A stretch of DNA of 19,182 bases, taken from positions 1 to 19,182 of the forward strand of contig CAMLHL010000055.1 of assembly GCA_946479855.1 (NCBI GenBank). Direction: 5' to 3'. This stretch comes from an uncultured Pseudomonadota bacterium. Its GTDB lineage: Bacteria > Pseudomonadota > Gammaproteobacteria > Burkholderiales > Rhodocyclaceae. The notes under the pieces were generated by a model. It worked only from the letters and a program-made list of their open reading frames with translations, had not been told where the DNA came from and searched no databases. Numbering within the stretch: position 1 is the stretch's first letter; each line of letters begins with the position of its first letter. Below are positions 1-9,087 of this stretch, piece after piece. Made by a program: the position numbers and the translations under genes.

Positions 1-342
1 TTCCGTCGCGAACTGGAAAAGCTGCAGAAGTCCATCGGCGGCATCAAGGATATGGGCGGCCTGCCGGACGCCATCTTCGTCATCGACGTCGGCTATCACA
101 AGATCGCCATCACCGAAGCTGAAAAGCTGGGTATCCCGGTCATTGGCGTGGTCGATACCAACCACTCTCCGGAAGGCGTTGCTTACGTGATCCCGGGTAA
201 CGACGACTCTTCCCGCGCTATCCAGCTCTACGCCCGCGGCGTGGCCGATGCCATCCTCGAAGGCCGTAGCCAGGTCGTTCAGGATATCGTCGCCGCCGGT
301 GGCGATGATGAATTCGTCGAAGTCGTGGACGCAGCTGAATAA
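1..342 (+). CDS. rpsB: 30S ribosomal protein S2 (3' part)
   Basis: This is the C-terminal 113 residues of ribosomal protein S2, open at the left edge of the window; the start and roughly the first half of the protein are missing. S2 sits on the solvent side of the 30S head-body junction and is needed for S1 binding and initiation. Seen in the sequence: [13 protein letters not shown], the [11 protein letters not shown] segment and [15 protein letters not shown], all hallmark S2 C-terminal stretches, and an acidic tail typical of the family. It lies directly upstream of tsf, the near-universal bacterial arrangement, separated by 57 nt that contain a terminator-like hairpin. The frame is open from base 1 to a TAA stop. 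The identification is secure; only the extent is partial. Confidence 0.97.
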   Translation, partial: FRRELEKLQKSIGGIKDMGGLPDAIFVIDVGYHKIAITEAEKLGIPVIGVVDTNHSPEGVAYVIPGNDDSSRAIQLYARGVADAILEGRSQVVQDIVAAGGDDEFVEVVDAAE

Positions 343-351
343 AGTTGTAAC

Positions 352-378
352 GGCGGGGCTTTAAGCTCCGCCTGTTTT
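352..378 (+). terminator. Terminator-like hairpin between rpsB and tsf
   Basis: GGCGGGGCT (352-360) pairs with AGCTCCGCC (364-372) over 9 bp with one G-U pair and a TTA loop. TGTTTT (373-378) follows. This has the form of an intrinsic terminator. Because tsf begins only 21 nt later on the same strand with no obvious promoter between, it more likely acts as a partial terminator or attenuator, or as a 3' end protecting rpsB mRNA. The structure is seen in the sequence; the function is inferred. Confidence 0.7.
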
Positions 379-399
379 AAAAGCTCAGGAGAAAGAAAT

Positions 400-1299
400 A
401 TGGCGGCAATTACCGCAGGCATGGTGGCAGAACTGCGCGGCAAGACCGACGCGCCCATGATGGAATGCAAGAAGGCCCTGACCGAAGCCGATGGCGACAT
501 GGTCAAGGCCGAGGAAATCCTTCGCGTCAAGCTGGGCAACAAGGCCTCCAAGGCCGCTACCCGCATCGCGGCCGAAGGCATCGTCGCGGTCAGCATCTCC
601 GCTGACGGCAAGCTGGGTGCCATCATCGAAGTCAACAGCGAAACCGACTTCGTTGCCAAGAACGACGAATTCATCGCGCTGGCCAATGGTTCGGCCAAGC
701 TGGTTGCCGAGAAGAATCCGGCGGACGTCGCCGCCCTGTCGGCGCTGCCGATGGGCGAAGGCACGGTCGAATCGACCCGTTCCGCGCTGGTCGGCAAGAT
801 CGGCGAGAACATGAGCATCCGCCGCTTCGTTCGTTTCGAAGCCAAGGGCAAGCTGGTTTCCTACATCCACGGTGGCGCCAAGGTCGGCGTCGTGGTCGAC
901 GTGGTCGGCGGCGACGAGCAACTGGGCAAGGATCTGGCCATGCACATCGCTGCTTCCAAGCCGAAGTCGCTGGATGCCTCCGGTGTATCCGCCGAGCTGC
1001 TCGACACCGAGCGTCGCGTCGCCATCGAGAAGGCCCGCGAAGCCGGCAAGCCGGAAGCGATGCTGGAAAAGATCGCCGAAGGTACCGTCCAGAAGTATCT
1101 GAAGGACGTCACCCTGCTTGGCCAGGTTTTCGTCAAGGCCGCCGACGGCAAGCAGACCATCGAACAGCTGCTGAAGGAAAAGGGCGCTTCCGTCGCTTCC
1201 TTCACGCTGTACATGGTCGGTGAAGGTATCGAGAAGAAGGTCGACGACTTTGCCGCCGAAGTGGCTGCTCAGGCCGCCGCTGCCGCTGCCAAGAAGTAA
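400..1299 (+). CDS. tsf: Translation elongation factor Ts
   Basis: EF-Ts is the cytoplasmic nucleotide exchange factor that recycles EF-Tu-GDP to EF-Tu-GTP. At 299 residues it is slightly longer than the E. coli protein (283). The N-terminal UBA-like domain (about 1-55) carries the family pattern [14 protein letters not shown]. The core has the signature ETDFVAKND (81-89), whose Thr-Asp-Phe loop enters EF-Tu and displaces Mg2+. The C-terminal region ends in an alanine-rich AAAAAAKK tail. The ATG start is set by AGGAG at 387-391, 8 nt upstream. It follows rpsB across a terminator-like hairpin and precedes pyrH by 15 nt, the usual rpsB-tsf-pyrH-frr order. No odd residues were seen. Confidence 0.98.
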   Translation: MAAITAGMVAELRGKTDAPMMECKKALTEADGDMVKAEEILRVKLGNKASKAATRIAAEGIVAVSISADGKLGAIIEVNSETDFVAKNDEFIALANGSAKLVAEKNPADVAALSALPMGEGTVESTRSALVGKIGENMSIRRFVRFEAKGKLVSYIHGGAKVGVVVDVVGGDEQLGKDLAMHIAASKPKSLDASGVSAELLDTERRVAIEKAREAGKPEAMLEKIAEGTVQKYLKDVTLLGQVFVKAADGKQTIEQLLKEKGASVASFTLYMVGEGIEKKVDDFAAEVAAQAAAAAAKK

Positions 1300-1302
1300 T
1301 TG

Positions 1303-1308
1303 AAAGGA
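1303..1308 (+). promoter_or_regulatory. Shine-Dalgarno fixing the pyrH start
   Basis: AAAGGA lies 6 nt before the ATG at 1315 and directly after the tsf stop. It favours that ATG over the in-frame TTG at 1300, which would place the ribosome site inside the coding sequence and add MKGTP to the protein. Confidence 0.75.
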
Positions 1309-1314
1309 ACGCCG

Positions 1315-2031
1315 ATGACTGCACCCAAATACAAGCGCATCCTCCTGAAGCTCTCCGGCGAGGCCCTGATGGGCAACGACGCCTACGGCATCAATCCGCA
1401 GACCATTGCGGGTATTTGCGGAGAAATCAAGGCGGTCGCTGACCTGGGTGTGGAAATCGGCGTCGTGATCGGCGGTGGCAACATCTTCCGCGGCATGGCC
1501 GGTACGGCCACCGGGATGGATCGCGCCACTGCGGATTACATGGGTATGCTGGCCACGGTGATGAATGCCATGGCACTGTCCGACGCAATGCGTCAATCCG
1601 GCCTGAATGCCCGTGTGCAATCGGCCCTGAATATCGAGCAGGTGGTCGAGCCCTACATTCGCGGCAAGGCCATTCGCTATCTCGAAGAAGGCAAGATCGT
1701 GATCTTCGGTGCCGGCACCGGCAACCCCTTCTTCACCACTGATACCGCTGCAGCGCTGCGCGGCTCGGAAATCGGCGCGGAAATCGTGCTCAAGGCGACC
1801 AAGGTTGACGGCATCTATTCGGCCGATCCCAAGAAGGACCCTTCTGCGACGCGCTATGACAAGATCAGCTTCAACGAAGCGATCTCAAAAAATCTTGCGG
1901 TCATGGATGCGACGGCTTTTGCACTGTGTCGCGACCAGAAATTGCCGATCAACGTGTTTTCCATCTTCAAGACCGGCGCGCTGAAGCGCGTGGTCTGCGG
2001 TGAAAATGAAGGCACGCTGGTCTATTGCTGA
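1315..2031 (+). CDS. pyrH: Uridylate kinase (UMP kinase)
   Basis: PyrH phosphorylates UMP to UDP with ATP in the cytoplasm, the first dedicated step towards UTP/CTP and nucleotide sugars. It is a hexameric amino acid kinase-fold enzyme, typically inhibited by UTP and activated by GTP. From the preferred ATG it is 238 residues, matching the usual 235-241. Visible motifs are LLKLSGEAL (10-18, ATP-binding lysine K12), [10 protein letters not shown] (51-60, phosphate-binding glycine loop), [12 protein letters not shown] (UMP-binding region), [12 protein letters not shown] and [14 protein letters not shown] (nucleotide base region). An upstream TTG exists, but the Shine-Dalgarno supports ATG 1315. 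It sits between tsf and frr with gaps of 15 and 13 nt, so it is probably co-transcribed. Secure. Confidence 0.98.
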   Translation: MTAPKYKRILLKLSGEALMGNDAYGINPQTIAGICGEIKAVADLGVEIGVVIGGGNIFRGMAGTATGMDRATADYMGMLATVMNAMALSDAMRQSGLNARVQSALNIEQVVEPYIRGKAIRYLEEGKIVIFGAGTGNPFFTTDTAAALRGSEIGAEIVLKATKVDGIYSADPKKDPSATRYDKISFNEAISKNLAVMDATAFALCRDQKLPINVFSIFKTGALKRVVCGENEGTLVYC

Positions 2032-2044
2032 GGAAGAACGAGAG

Positions 2045-2602
2045 ATGATTGCCGAACTCAAGAAAACCGCCGAAGGCAAGATGAACAGGACGCTGGAGGC
2101 GCTCAAGGCCGACCTTCAGAAAGTGCGTACCGGTCGTGCCCATACCGGCCTGCTGGATCATGTCCAGGTCGACTATTACGGCTCCATGGTGCCGGTGAAT
2201 CAGGTGGCCAATATCACCCTGGTCGATGCCCGGACCATCGGCGTGCAGCCTTGGGAAAAGACCATGCTGCAAAAGGTCGAGAAGGCGATTCGTGACTGTG
2301 ATCTGGGTCTTAATCCGGCGTCTCAGGGCGACCTGATTCGCGTGCCGATGCCGGCGCTGACCGAAGAGCGCCGCAAGGAAATGATCAAGATCGTCAAGAC
2401 GGAAGGCGAGGGCGCCAAGGTGGCGATCCGCAACCTGCGTCGCGATGCCAATACCCATTTGAAGGATGCGCTGAAGAAGGGCGAGATCCCGGAAGATGAC
2501 GAACGCAAGGCCCAGGACGATATCCAGAAGCTGACCGACAAGTTCATCGTCGAAGTCGACAAGATGCTCGCTGCCAAAGAGGCCGAGCTGATGCAGGTTT
2601 AA
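2045..2602 (+). CDS. frr: Ribosome recycling factor
   Basis: RRF, with EF-G, splits the post-termination ribosome so that subunits can be reused. From ATG 2045 it is 185 residues, exactly the E. coli length. Family patterns run throughout: KVRTGRAH near the start, [42 protein letters not shown] and the C-terminal EAELMQV. The frame stays open upstream to 2000, inside pyrH, but that would add a 15-residue extension that does not look like RRF. AGGAAG (2031-2036), overlapping the pyrH stop, is a suitable ribosome site for ATG 2045. The gene follows pyrH by 13 nt. Identification is certain; the start is well supported. Confidence 0.98.
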   Translation: MIAELKKTAEGKMNRTLEALKADLQKVRTGRAHTGLLDHVQVDYYGSMVPVNQVANITLVDARTIGVQPWEKTMLQKVEKAIRDCDLGLNPASQGDLIRVPMPALTEERRKEMIKIVKTEGEGAKVAIRNLRRDANTHLKDALKKGEIPEDDERKAQDDIQKLTDKFIVEVDKMLAAKEAELMQV

Positions 2603-2627
2603 GCCGGTTCCGCTCGGATCACCGGCT
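2602..2627 (+). promoter_or_regulatory. Hairpin covering the uppS ribosome-binding region
   Basis: AGCCGGT (2602-2608) pairs with ACCGGCT (2621-2627). Three more pairs are possible inside (2609-2611 with 2616-2618, loop GCTC). The hairpin begins at the last base of the frr stop and ends 2 nt before the uppS ATG, and no purine-rich Shine-Dalgarno is present. There is no U-tract, so it is not an intrinsic terminator. It may limit free initiation and make uppS depend on ribosomes terminating at frr. The pairing is visible; the role is inferred. Confidence 0.5.
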
Positions 2628-2629
2628 GC

Positions 2630-3391
2630 ATGGCCCTCTTTTCCAGCTCGACTCGACAGCTCCCCCAGGCGGCAGCCATTCCCCGGCACGTCGCCGTCAT
2701 TATGGACGGCAACGGCCGCTGGGCAAAAAAACGCTTGCTGCCGCGGGTCGCCGGTCACGTCAAGGGCGTCGAACTGGTGCGTGAAATGGTCCGTGCCTGC
2801 CTGGAGCGCGGTATCCAGTACCTGACGCTGTTCGCATTTTCGTCGGAAAACTGGCGTCGACCGCAGGAAGAGGTTTCGCTGCTGATGCAACTGTTCATCA
2901 AGGCGCTGGAGCAGGAGGTCGAAAAGCTCGATCGCAATGGCGTGCGTCTGCGCGTGATCGGCGATCTTTCCCGCTTCGAACCGCGCTTGCAGGCGCTGAT
3001 CCGCCAGGCCGAGGGAAAAACGGCCACCAATACCCGCCTCGATCTGACCATCGCCGCCAACTATGGCGGGCGCTGGGACATCATGCAGGCAGTCAATCGC
3101 ATGGTCGCCGCCCAGCCGGAAAAACATGAGGGCTGGTTGGAGGCCGATCTCGAGCCACATCTGGCAATGAATTTTGCGCCGGAACCGGATTTGTTCATCC
3201 GTACCGGCGGCGAGGAGCGGATCAGCAATTTCCTGCTCTGGCAACTGGCCTATACCGAACTGTATTTCACGCCGACGCTGTGGCCCGATTTCGATACCAA
3301 GGAATTCGACAAGGCGATCATTTCGTTCCAGCAGCGTGAACGTCGTTTTGGCCGGACCAGCGAACAACTGGTGGAAAAACCCAATGCTTAA
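2630..3391 (+). CDS. uppS: Undecaprenyl diphosphate synthase (cis-prenyltransferase)
   Basis: UppS adds eight cis isoprene units from IPP to farnesyl diphosphate, giving the C55 carrier for peptidoglycan and O-antigen building blocks; it acts at the cytoplasmic face of the inner membrane. The 253 residues match the family (E. coli 253). [16 protein letters not shown] (20-35) is the signature, with catalytic Asp26 in the same position as in E. coli. [11 protein letters not shown] and [17 protein letters not shown], the IPP diphosphate-binding arginine region, are intact. ATG 2630 is the first start after an in-frame stop (the frr stop), so the start is nearly forced, though it lacks a Shine-Dalgarno and sits just after a hairpin. 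Its 3' end overlaps cdsA by 8 nt. Confidence 0.97.
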   Translation: MALFSSSTRQLPQAAAIPRHVAVIMDGNGRWAKKRLLPRVAGHVKGVELVREMVRACLERGIQYLTLFAFSSENWRRPQEEVSLLMQLFIKALEQEVEKLDRNGVRLRVIGDLSRFEPRLQALIRQAEGKTATNTRLDLTIAANYGGRWDIMQAVNRMVAAQPEKHEGWLEADLEPHLAMNFAPEPDLFIRTGGEERISNFLLWQLAYTELYFTPTLWPDFDTKEFDKAIISFQQRERRFGRTSEQLVEKPNA

Positions 3392-4214
3392 AACGCGCGT
3401 CATCACGGCGCTCGTCCTGATGGCCTTGCTGCTGCCCAGTCTCTTCTATTCGTCGCAGGCAACCTGGGCCCTGTTGGTCGCCGGTTTCATCGGCATCGCC
3501 GCCTGGGAATGGGGGGCGCTGCTTGGCTGGTCGGCAATTGGCCAGGTCTTGCTTGGCATTTCGACGGCGCTGCTCTGTGCGGGATTCTCGATCATCGCCC
3601 CCGGCACTATCGGCGCTGCCGAGCCTTACCTGCCCGCTAACGCCTGGGTGTTCGCGACCTATGGCGTAGCCGCGGCCTTCTGGTGCCTAGCGACGCCGTT
3701 CTGGTTAAAGAACAAGTGGTCGCTGCAGGGCGTCAGCGGCGTGCTGGTCGGTGCAGTCGTGCTGCTGCCCACCTGGCTGGCCATGGTCCAGTTGCGTGCT
3801 CTGGGTGCCGGTGCGCTTCTCGGCATTTTCGCCGTGGTCTGGATGGCCGACATTGCCGCCTATTTTTCCGGCAAGGCTTTCGGCAAACATAAATTGGCGC
3901 CGTCGATCAGTCCGGGAAAGACCCGCGAAGGGGCTGTCGGCGCCTGTGTGGGCGTCGTGATTTACGGCGTGGTTGTCCGCCAGATGTTCAACCTGGACCT
4001 GATGCCCTGGGGGTTGTGGATAGTCGCTCTGGTTGGCGTCACTGCGATCAGCATCGTTGGCGATCTTTACGAGTCTTTGCTCAAGCGCAAGGCGGGCATC
4101 AAGGACAGCAGTAATATCCTTCCCGGCCACGGCGGAGTACTCGATCGCATCGACAGTCTGACCTCGACGTTGCCTGTCGTGGCGCTGGTCTGGCTGATCT
4201 TCGCTTATCAGTGA
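3384..4214 (+). CDS. cdsA: Phosphatidate cytidylyltransferase (CDP-diglyceride synthase)
   Basis: CdsA converts phosphatidic acid and CTP to CDP-diacylglycerol, the branch-point precursor of all membrane phospholipids; it is an integral inner-membrane enzyme. The protein is 276 residues from ATG 3384 (E. coli 285) and very hydrophobic, with about eight likely membrane segments starting at [15 protein letters not shown]. The CDS family signature is complete at about 231-258: [11 protein letters not shown], then [13 protein letters not shown], holding the metal-binding acidic residues. A longer open frame extends upstream to 3174, but that part is a shadow of uppS. The start overlaps the uppS end by 8 nt (ATGCTTAA), implying coupling. 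The stop overlaps the dxr start. Confidence 0.96.
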   Translation: MLKTRVITALVLMALLLPSLFYSSQATWALLVAGFIGIAAWEWGALLGWSAIGQVLLGISTALLCAGFSIIAPGTIGAAEPYLPANAWVFATYGVAAAFWCLATPFWLKNKWSLQGVSGVLVGAVVLLPTWLAMVQLRALGAGALLGIFAVVWMADIAAYFSGKAFGKHKLAPSISPGKTREGAVGACVGVVIYGVVVRQMFNLDLMPWGLWIVALVGVTAISIVGDLYESLLKRKAGIKDSSNILPGHGGVLDRIDSLTSTLPVVALVWLIFAYQ

Positions 4215-5407
4215 GTGCCAAGTTGCAGAACATAACGATATTGGGTTCCACCGGATCGATCGGTGTCAGTACGCTCGATGTGATCCGGCGTCATCCGGAA
4301 CGTTATCGCGCCTTTGCACTCTGTGCGCATGCGCAGGCCGATAAACTCTTCGAGCAATGCCTTGAGTTCAGGCCGCGCTACGCGGTGCTGCGCGATGCGT
4401 TCCTGGCCGACAAACTGGCGCAACGCTGTCGTAGCGCCGGGTTGGAGACGGAAGTGCGTCATGGCATTGCAGCGCTGATCGAATTGTCGGTGCTTCCCGA
4501 AGTCGATGCCGTGATGGCGGCCATTGTCGGCGCTGCCGGCCTCGAACCGACACTGGCTGCAGCGCAGGCCGGCAAGCGAGTCATGCTGGCTAACAAGGAA
4601 GTCCTGGTCATGGCTGGCGAATTGTTCATGCGTGCAGTGCGTGAACATGGGGCAACGTTGTTGCCGGTCGATAGCGAACACAACGCCATTTTTCAGTCGC
4701 TGCCAGCTGATTTTGCCCGTGGTCTGGATCAATGCGGCGTTCAGAAAATCCTGCTGACGGCGTCAGGCGGCCCGTTCCGCAATGCGGCGCTGGCCGATCT
4801 GGCCAACGTTACGCCGGAACAGGCGTGCGCCCATCCAAACTGGGTCATGGGGCGCAAGATATCGGTCGATTCGGCCACCATGATGAACAAGGGGCTGGAA
4901 GTCATCGAGGCGCACTGGTTGTTTGCAGCACCGCCCGAGATGATCCAGGTGGTTGTTCATCCGCAGAGCGTCATCCATTCCGCTGTGCAGTATGCCGACG
5001 GTTCGGTGCTTGCCCAGATGGGCAATCCCGACATGCGGACACCGATTGCCTATGCGATGGCGTGGCCGGAGCGCATAGCGGCCGGTGTCGAAGCACTGGA
5101 CCTGTTCCGTATTGCCCGGCTGGATTTTTTTGCCCCGGATTTCGAGCGCTTCCGTTGCCTGCAACTGGCTTATGACGTGTTACGCCAAGGCGGCACGGCA
5201 CCGGCCATTCTCAATGCGGCCAACGAGGTCGCTGTGGCAGCTTTTCTTGATGGTCATTTGCCGTTCCTGGGGATTGCCAGGCTCAACGATGCCGTTTTGC
5301 AGGCATTGCCGGCCGGCCCCGAGGGGAGTCTGGACGATGTGCTGGCGGCCGATGCTGAAGCCCGCCATTTGGCCAGCCAGTTGATTCGGAATCAGCGTTT
5401 AGCGTGA
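4211..5407 (+). CDS. dxr: 1-deoxy-D-xylulose 5-phosphate reductoisomerase
   Basis: Dxr (IspC) rearranges and reduces DXP to MEP with NADPH, the committed step of the non-mevalonate isoprenoid pathway, and is the fosmidomycin target. Length is 398 residues, as in E. coli. It begins with the NADPH-binding loop ILGSTGSIG (10-18). [21 protein letters not shown] (metal ligands Asp154 and Glu156), TASGGPF and the [20 protein letters not shown] stretch followed by GLEVIEAHW are all present. The proposed start is GTG 4211, which overlaps the cdsA stop as GTGA; TTG 4223 is an alternative that would shorten the protein by four residues. The 3' end overlaps rseP by another GTGA. It feeds the same isoprenoid route that UppS finishes. 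Confidence 0.97.
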   Translation: MSAKLQNITILGSTGSIGVSTLDVIRRHPERYRAFALCAHAQADKLFEQCLEFRPRYAVLRDAFLADKLAQRCRSAGLETEVRHGIAALIELSVLPEVDAVMAAIVGAAGLEPTLAAAQAGKRVMLANKEVLVMAGELFMRAVREHGATLLPVDSEHNAIFQSLPADFARGLDQCGVQKILLTASGGPFRNAALADLANVTPEQACAHPNWVMGRKISVDSATMMNKGLEVIEAHWLFAAPPEMIQVVVHPQSVIHSAVQYADGSVLAQMGNPDMRTPIAYAMAWPERIAAGVEALDLFRIARLDFFAPDFERFRCLQLAYDVLRQGGTAPAILNAANEVAVAAFLDGHLPFLGIARLNDAVLQALPAGPEGSLDDVLAADAEARHLASQLIRNQRLA

Positions 5408-6771
5408 ACGATCTGCCGTTCTATCTCGCTGCGTTTGCACTGGTCCTCGGTGTTCTGATCGTTGTCCATGAGTTGGGCCACTATCTGGCGGCACGCTGGT
5501 GCGGCGTCAAGGTCTTGCGTTTCTCCGTGGGTTTTGGCCGGATACTGTGGAAACGGGAGCTGGGCAAGGATCGCACGGAATGGGCCTTGAGTCTTTTTCC
5601 GCTTGGTGGCTACGTCAAGATGCTGGACGAGCGTGAGGGCGAAGTGGCAGCGGCCGAGGTCGATCGCGCCTTTAATCGACAAGGGGTGGGTAAGCGCAGC
5701 ATCATTGTTGCGGCGGGGCCTCTGGCCAATTTTGCCTTGGCAATTCTCCTCTATTGGGCAATCTTCATGCACGGCAGCGAGGAGTTGCTACCTTTGCTTG
5801 GCACTCCGCCGGATGGATCTCCAGCTGCGATGGCCTCGATCCGCAACGGCGAGCAAGTTCGTCGGCTGAATGGGCAGCCCGTCGCAACCTGGAATGATCT
5901 GCGTTGGGCACTGTTGCAGAAGGCGGTAGATCGGGAGAGTGTCGAACTCGAAGTGGTCAACGAACGGAACGAGATTGCCGTGCGTCGTCTCGATCTTGCG
6001 GCAGCCGGCGAGCAGGGCTGGGAGGGCGACGCCCTGGAGCGGCTGGGCATCCGATTCTATCGCCCGGAGATGCCGCCGGTCATAGGCAAGATCGTCGCCG
6101 GTGGTCCTGGGGCGCAAGCCGGCTTGCTATCGGGAGATCGAGTGTTGGCCATCGATGGACAACCGGTGGCTTTTTGGATGGATTTTGTCGCCAAGGTACG
6201 AGATGCAGCCGGCCGCTCGCTCCGGCTCGATCTGGAACGGGCCGGCGGCACGGTTACGGTCGACGTGGTTCCGGAGGCAATTTCCGAGCGCGGCCGCCGG
6301 GTCGGAAAGATTGGCGTGGCCGTTGCCGAGAGCCCGGAGATGAAGCGCGAGCTACGTTCCTTCATTAGCTACGGATTTTTTGCGGCCGGCCAGCGGGCCT
6401 TGGCTGAAACTTGGGATAAATCGACGTTCAGCCTGATCATGATGGGCAAGATGCTGACTGGCGAAGTGTCGTGGAAAAATCTCTCGGGGCCGGTGACAAT
6501 CGCCGATTATGCGGGGCAGTCGGCACGCCTCGGGCTGGACTACTATCTCAAGTTCATGGCGCTGGTCAGCATCAGTCTAGGCGTCCTGAATCTGCTCCCC
6601 ATCCCGGTGCTGGATGGCGGGCATTTGTTGTATCATATGATAGAAGTCGTCAGGCGCAGACCGCTTTCCGAGCGGACCATGGAAATAGGACAGCAAATTG
6701 GCATGTCCATTCTATTTGCCTTGATGGCTTTCGCCTTTTTTAATGACCTGACCCGCCTGTTTAACGGCTGA
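5404..6771 (+). CDS. rseP: Site-2 intramembrane zinc metalloprotease RseP
   Basis: RseP makes the second, intramembrane cut in anti-sigma factor RseA, releasing sigma-E during envelope stress, and clears remnant signal peptides. The 455 residues fit the family (E. coli 450). The first membrane helix carries the zinc motif HELGH (22-26). A second helix lies near 100-122, two periplasmic PDZ domains follow (about 125-205 and 220-300, the latter with [13 protein letters not shown]), then a helix ending in [11 protein letters not shown], whose Asp404 is the third zinc ligand, and a last helix near 430-450. The start is GTG 5404, overlapping the dxr stop by 4 nt. It lies 3 nt before bamA, so the stress protease and a typical sigma-E client gene are neighbours. 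Confidence 0.97.
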   Translation: MNDLPFYLAAFALVLGVLIVVHELGHYLAARWCGVKVLRFSVGFGRILWKRELGKDRTEWALSLFPLGGYVKMLDEREGEVAAAEVDRAFNRQGVGKRSIIVAAGPLANFALAILLYWAIFMHGSEELLPLLGTPPDGSPAAMASIRNGEQVRRLNGQPVATWNDLRWALLQKAVDRESVELEVVNERNEIAVRRLDLAAAGEQGWEGDALERLGIRFYRPEMPPVIGKIVAGGPGAQAGLLSGDRVLAIDGQPVAFWMDFVAKVRDAAGRSLRLDLERAGGTVTVDVVPEAISERGRRVGKIGVAVAESPEMKRELRSFISYGFFAAGQRALAETWDKSTFSLIMMGKMLTGEVSWKNLSGPVTIADYAGQSARLGLDYYLKFMALVSISLGVLNLLPIPVLDGGHLLYHMIEVVRRRPLSERTMEIGQQIGMSILFALMAFAFFNDLTRLFNG

Positions 6772-6774
6772 ACG

Positions 6775-9072
6775 ATGAAAAAATCCCTGCTGTCCATCCT
6801 GATTGCCGGCATGTTTGCCACCCCCGCGCTGGCATTCGAACCCTTCACGGTCAAGGACATCCGGGTCGAGGGTATCCAGCGGACGGAAGCGGGAACGGTC
6901 TTCGGTTACCTGCCGCTTAAGGTCGGCGAAACGCTGACTGACGAAAAGGCCGCCCAGTCGATCAAGGCATTGTTTGCCACCGGATTCTTCAAGGATGTGC
7001 GGATCGAGGTCGAAAAGGATGTCATGGTCATTGTCATCCAGGAGCGGCCGGCCATTGCCACGATCAATTTCGTCGGCATGAAGGAATTCGAGAAGGATGT
7101 CATTGTCAAGGCGCTCAAGGAAACCGGGATCGCCGAAGGGCGCATCTTTGACCGCGCCCTGCTTGAAAAGGCCGAACAGGAACTCAAGCGCCAGTATCTG
7201 ACGCGCGGCAAGTATGCTGCAAACATTACCACTACGGTGACGCCGCTTGAGCGTAATCGCGTCGGCATCAACTTCAATATCGAGGAAGGCGTTGCCGCCA
7301 AGATCAAGCAGATCAATATCGTCGGCGCCAAGGCCTTTTCGGAAAAGGAATTGCGGGCACTGTTCGAGCTGACGACCCCGGGGTTGATGACCTGGTATAC
7401 CAAGAATGACCAGTACTCCCGGCAAAAACTCTCTGCCGACCTGGAAAAACTGAAGTCGTTCTACATGAATCAGGGGTATATGGAATTCTCGGTCGAGTCG
7501 ACCCAGGTTTCGATTTCCCCTGACAAGCAGGATGTTTACATCACCGCTAATATCAGCGAAGGGGAGCGCTATCAGGTCTCCTCGGTCAAGATGGCCGGTG
7601 ACTTCTCGATCTCTGAAGATGAATTAAAAAAACTTGTGACGGTTAAGGCGGGCGACGTCTTCTCACGGGACAAGCTGAATGAGTCGACCAAGGCGATCAG
7701 CGATCGTCTGGGCAAGGAAGGCTATGCCTTCGCCAACGTCAACGCCTCACCGGAAATCGACAAGGAAAAGCATCAGGTTTCATTTACCGTTTTCATCGAT
7801 CCGGGCAAGCGGGTTTATGTGCGTCGCATCAATGTGACTGGCAATACCAAAACCCGCGATGAAGTCGTTCGTCGCGAAATCCGCCAGATGGAAGGCGGCT
7901 GGTACGATGCTGACAAGTTGGCCACTTCCAAGCAGCGTATCGACAAGCTGGGCTATTTCATGGAAGCTGCCGTCGAAACGCCGGCAGTACCCGGAACGTC
8001 CGACCAGCTTGACGTCAATATCAACGTTACGGAAAAACCCACCGGCAACCTGATGTTGGGCATCGGTACTTCCAGCACCGACAAGATCATTCTCTCCGGC
8101 TCGATTGCCCAGAACAATTTCATGGGAAGTGGCAACAACGTTGCCATCCAGGTGAATTCGGCAAAATCCTACCGGACCTACGTATTTTCATATACCAACC
8201 CCTACTTCACGCCGGATGGCGTCAGCCAGGGTTTTGATATCTATCACCGGACGGTCAATACCAGCAATATGGCGATTGCCAATTACAGCTCGGCATCGAC
8301 GGGCGGCGGCATTCGCTTTGGCTTCCCGATCGGGGAAAAGGAATCGCTCGGTTTCGGCCTGGGGATCGACTCGACCAGAATTACGGCCTATAGCAACAGC
8401 CCTCCGGCCTATAAGGATTATGTCGGCTATCCGGGTAATGACTCGGTCACAAAAATGTCGATCCCGCTGACCCTGAACTGGACCAGCGACGGCAAGGACA
8501 GTTATTTCTTCCCGACCCGGGGGCTTTTCCAGAAAGCCGGTCTGGAGCTCGCTGCTCCGGGGGGCGATCTGACTTATTATCGGGCGAGTTACCAAGCGCA
8601 ATACTATATTCCAGTGAGCCAACGTTTTACGCTGATGCTCAATGGCGAGGCCGGCTACGCCAATGGCTATGGCGGCAAGGATTTGCCGTTCTTCAAGAAT
8701 TTCTACGCCGGTGGTGTGGGTTCTGTTCGCGGCTATAAAACCTCCAGCCTCGGTTCACCCAGTACGGTTCTTGAGGATGGTGGGAATAGGTACCGTGTTG
8801 GTGGCAATCGTCGCGCCATCGGCAATGCCGAGTTGCTGTGGGGCATCCCGGGCATGGAAAAGACTTTCCGCATGGGCTGGTTCGTTGATGCTGGTCAGGT
8901 ATGGGGAAGTGGCGATAAACTTTCGCTCAGCGATCTGCGTTATTCAACAGGTTTATCCTTCGCGTGGATTTCGCCGCTGGGTCCGCTAAAATTCAGTCTG
9001 GGTAAGCCGCTTAATAAACAGCGCGGTGATGATCCCGAGATGTTCCAGTTCCAGTTGGGCAGCACATTTTGA
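6775..9072 (+). CDS. bamA: Outer membrane protein assembly factor BamA
   Basis: BamA is the Omp85-family core of the BAM complex that folds beta-barrel proteins into the outer membrane. The precursor has 765 residues. A Sec signal peptide (about 1-20, MKKSLLSILIAG, cleavage after ALA) leads into five POTRA domains spanning roughly 22-421, then a 16-strand barrel to the end. The barrel lid-lock motif VRGY occurs at 651-654 (VRGF in E. coli), and the final residue is Phe, as expected of an outer-membrane barrel. The start is ATG, 3 nt after the rseP stop, without a clear Shine-Dalgarno, which suggests reinitiation. The downstream neighbour is the chaperone gene skp, which delivers BAM substrates. 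Confidence 0.98.
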   Translation: MKKSLLSILIAGMFATPALAFEPFTVKDIRVEGIQRTEAGTVFGYLPLKVGETLTDEKAAQSIKALFATGFFKDVRIEVEKDVMVIVIQERPAIATINFVGMKEFEKDVIVKALKETGIAEGRIFDRALLEKAEQELKRQYLTRGKYAANITTTVTPLERNRVGINFNIEEGVAAKIKQINIVGAKAFSEKELRALFELTTPGLMTWYTKNDQYSRQKLSADLEKLKSFYMNQGYMEFSVESTQVSISPDKQDVYITANISEGERYQVSSVKMAGDFSISEDELKKLVTVKAGDVFSRDKLNESTKAISDRLGKEGYAFANVNASPEIDKEKHQVSFTVFIDPGKRVYVRRINVTGNTKTRDEVVRREIRQMEGGWYDADKLATSKQRIDKLGYFMEAAVETPAVPGTSDQLDVNINVTEKPTGNLMLGIGTSSTDKIILSGSIAQNNFMGSGNNVAIQVNSAKSYRTYVFSYTNPYFTPDGVSQGFDIYHRTVNTSNMAIANYSSASTGGGIRFGFPIGEKESLGFGLGIDSTRITAYSNSPPAYKDYVGYPGNDSVTKMSIPLTLNWTSDGKDSYFFPTRGLFQKAGLELAAPGGDLTYYRASYQAQYYIPVSQRFTLMLNGEAGYANGYGGKDLPFFKNFYAGGVGSVRGYKTSSLGSPSTVLEDGGNRYRVGGNRRAIGNAELLWGIPGMEKTFRMGWFVDAGQVWGSGDKLSLSDLRYSTGLSFAWISPLGPLKFSLGKPLNKQRGDDPEMFQFQLGSTF

Positions 9073-9075
9073 TTC

Positions 9076-9080
9076 AGGAG
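9076..9080 (+). promoter_or_regulatory. Shine-Dalgarno for the TTG start of skp
   Basis: AGGAG is placed 7 nt before TTG 9088. It supports initiation at this rare start codon: no ATG occurs in frame until Met12, inside the signal peptide's hydrophobic core, which would destroy the export signal. Confidence 0.75.
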
Positions 9081-9087
9081 TCTCAAG

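Noticed and set aside
385..1620. Long open frame (411 codons) on the minus strand across tsf and pyrH
   Set aside because: It lies wholly opposite well-identified genes, has a low-complexity, His/Gly/Asp-rich translation and no recognisable domain. It is a by-product of GC-rich codon use.
3174..3383. 70-codon N-terminal extension of cdsA
   Set aside because: The extension is uppS read in another frame. ATG 3384 gives a normal-length CdsA starting at its first membrane helix.
1967..3406. 479-codon open frame on the minus strand opposite frr and uppS
   Set aside because: It is antisense to two conserved genes, with no motif and no plausible ribosome site; a frame shadow.
6721..6744. Possible promoter before bamA (TTGATG ... 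TTTAAT)
   Set aside because: The spacing between the two hexamers is only 12 nt, too short for a sigma-70 promoter.
8964..8992. Possible promoter for skp inside bamA (TAAAAT at 8987-8992)
   Set aside because: The -10-like hexamer is good but the -35 region matches only three of six bases, and the site lies in a conserved coding strand. It is not enough to call.
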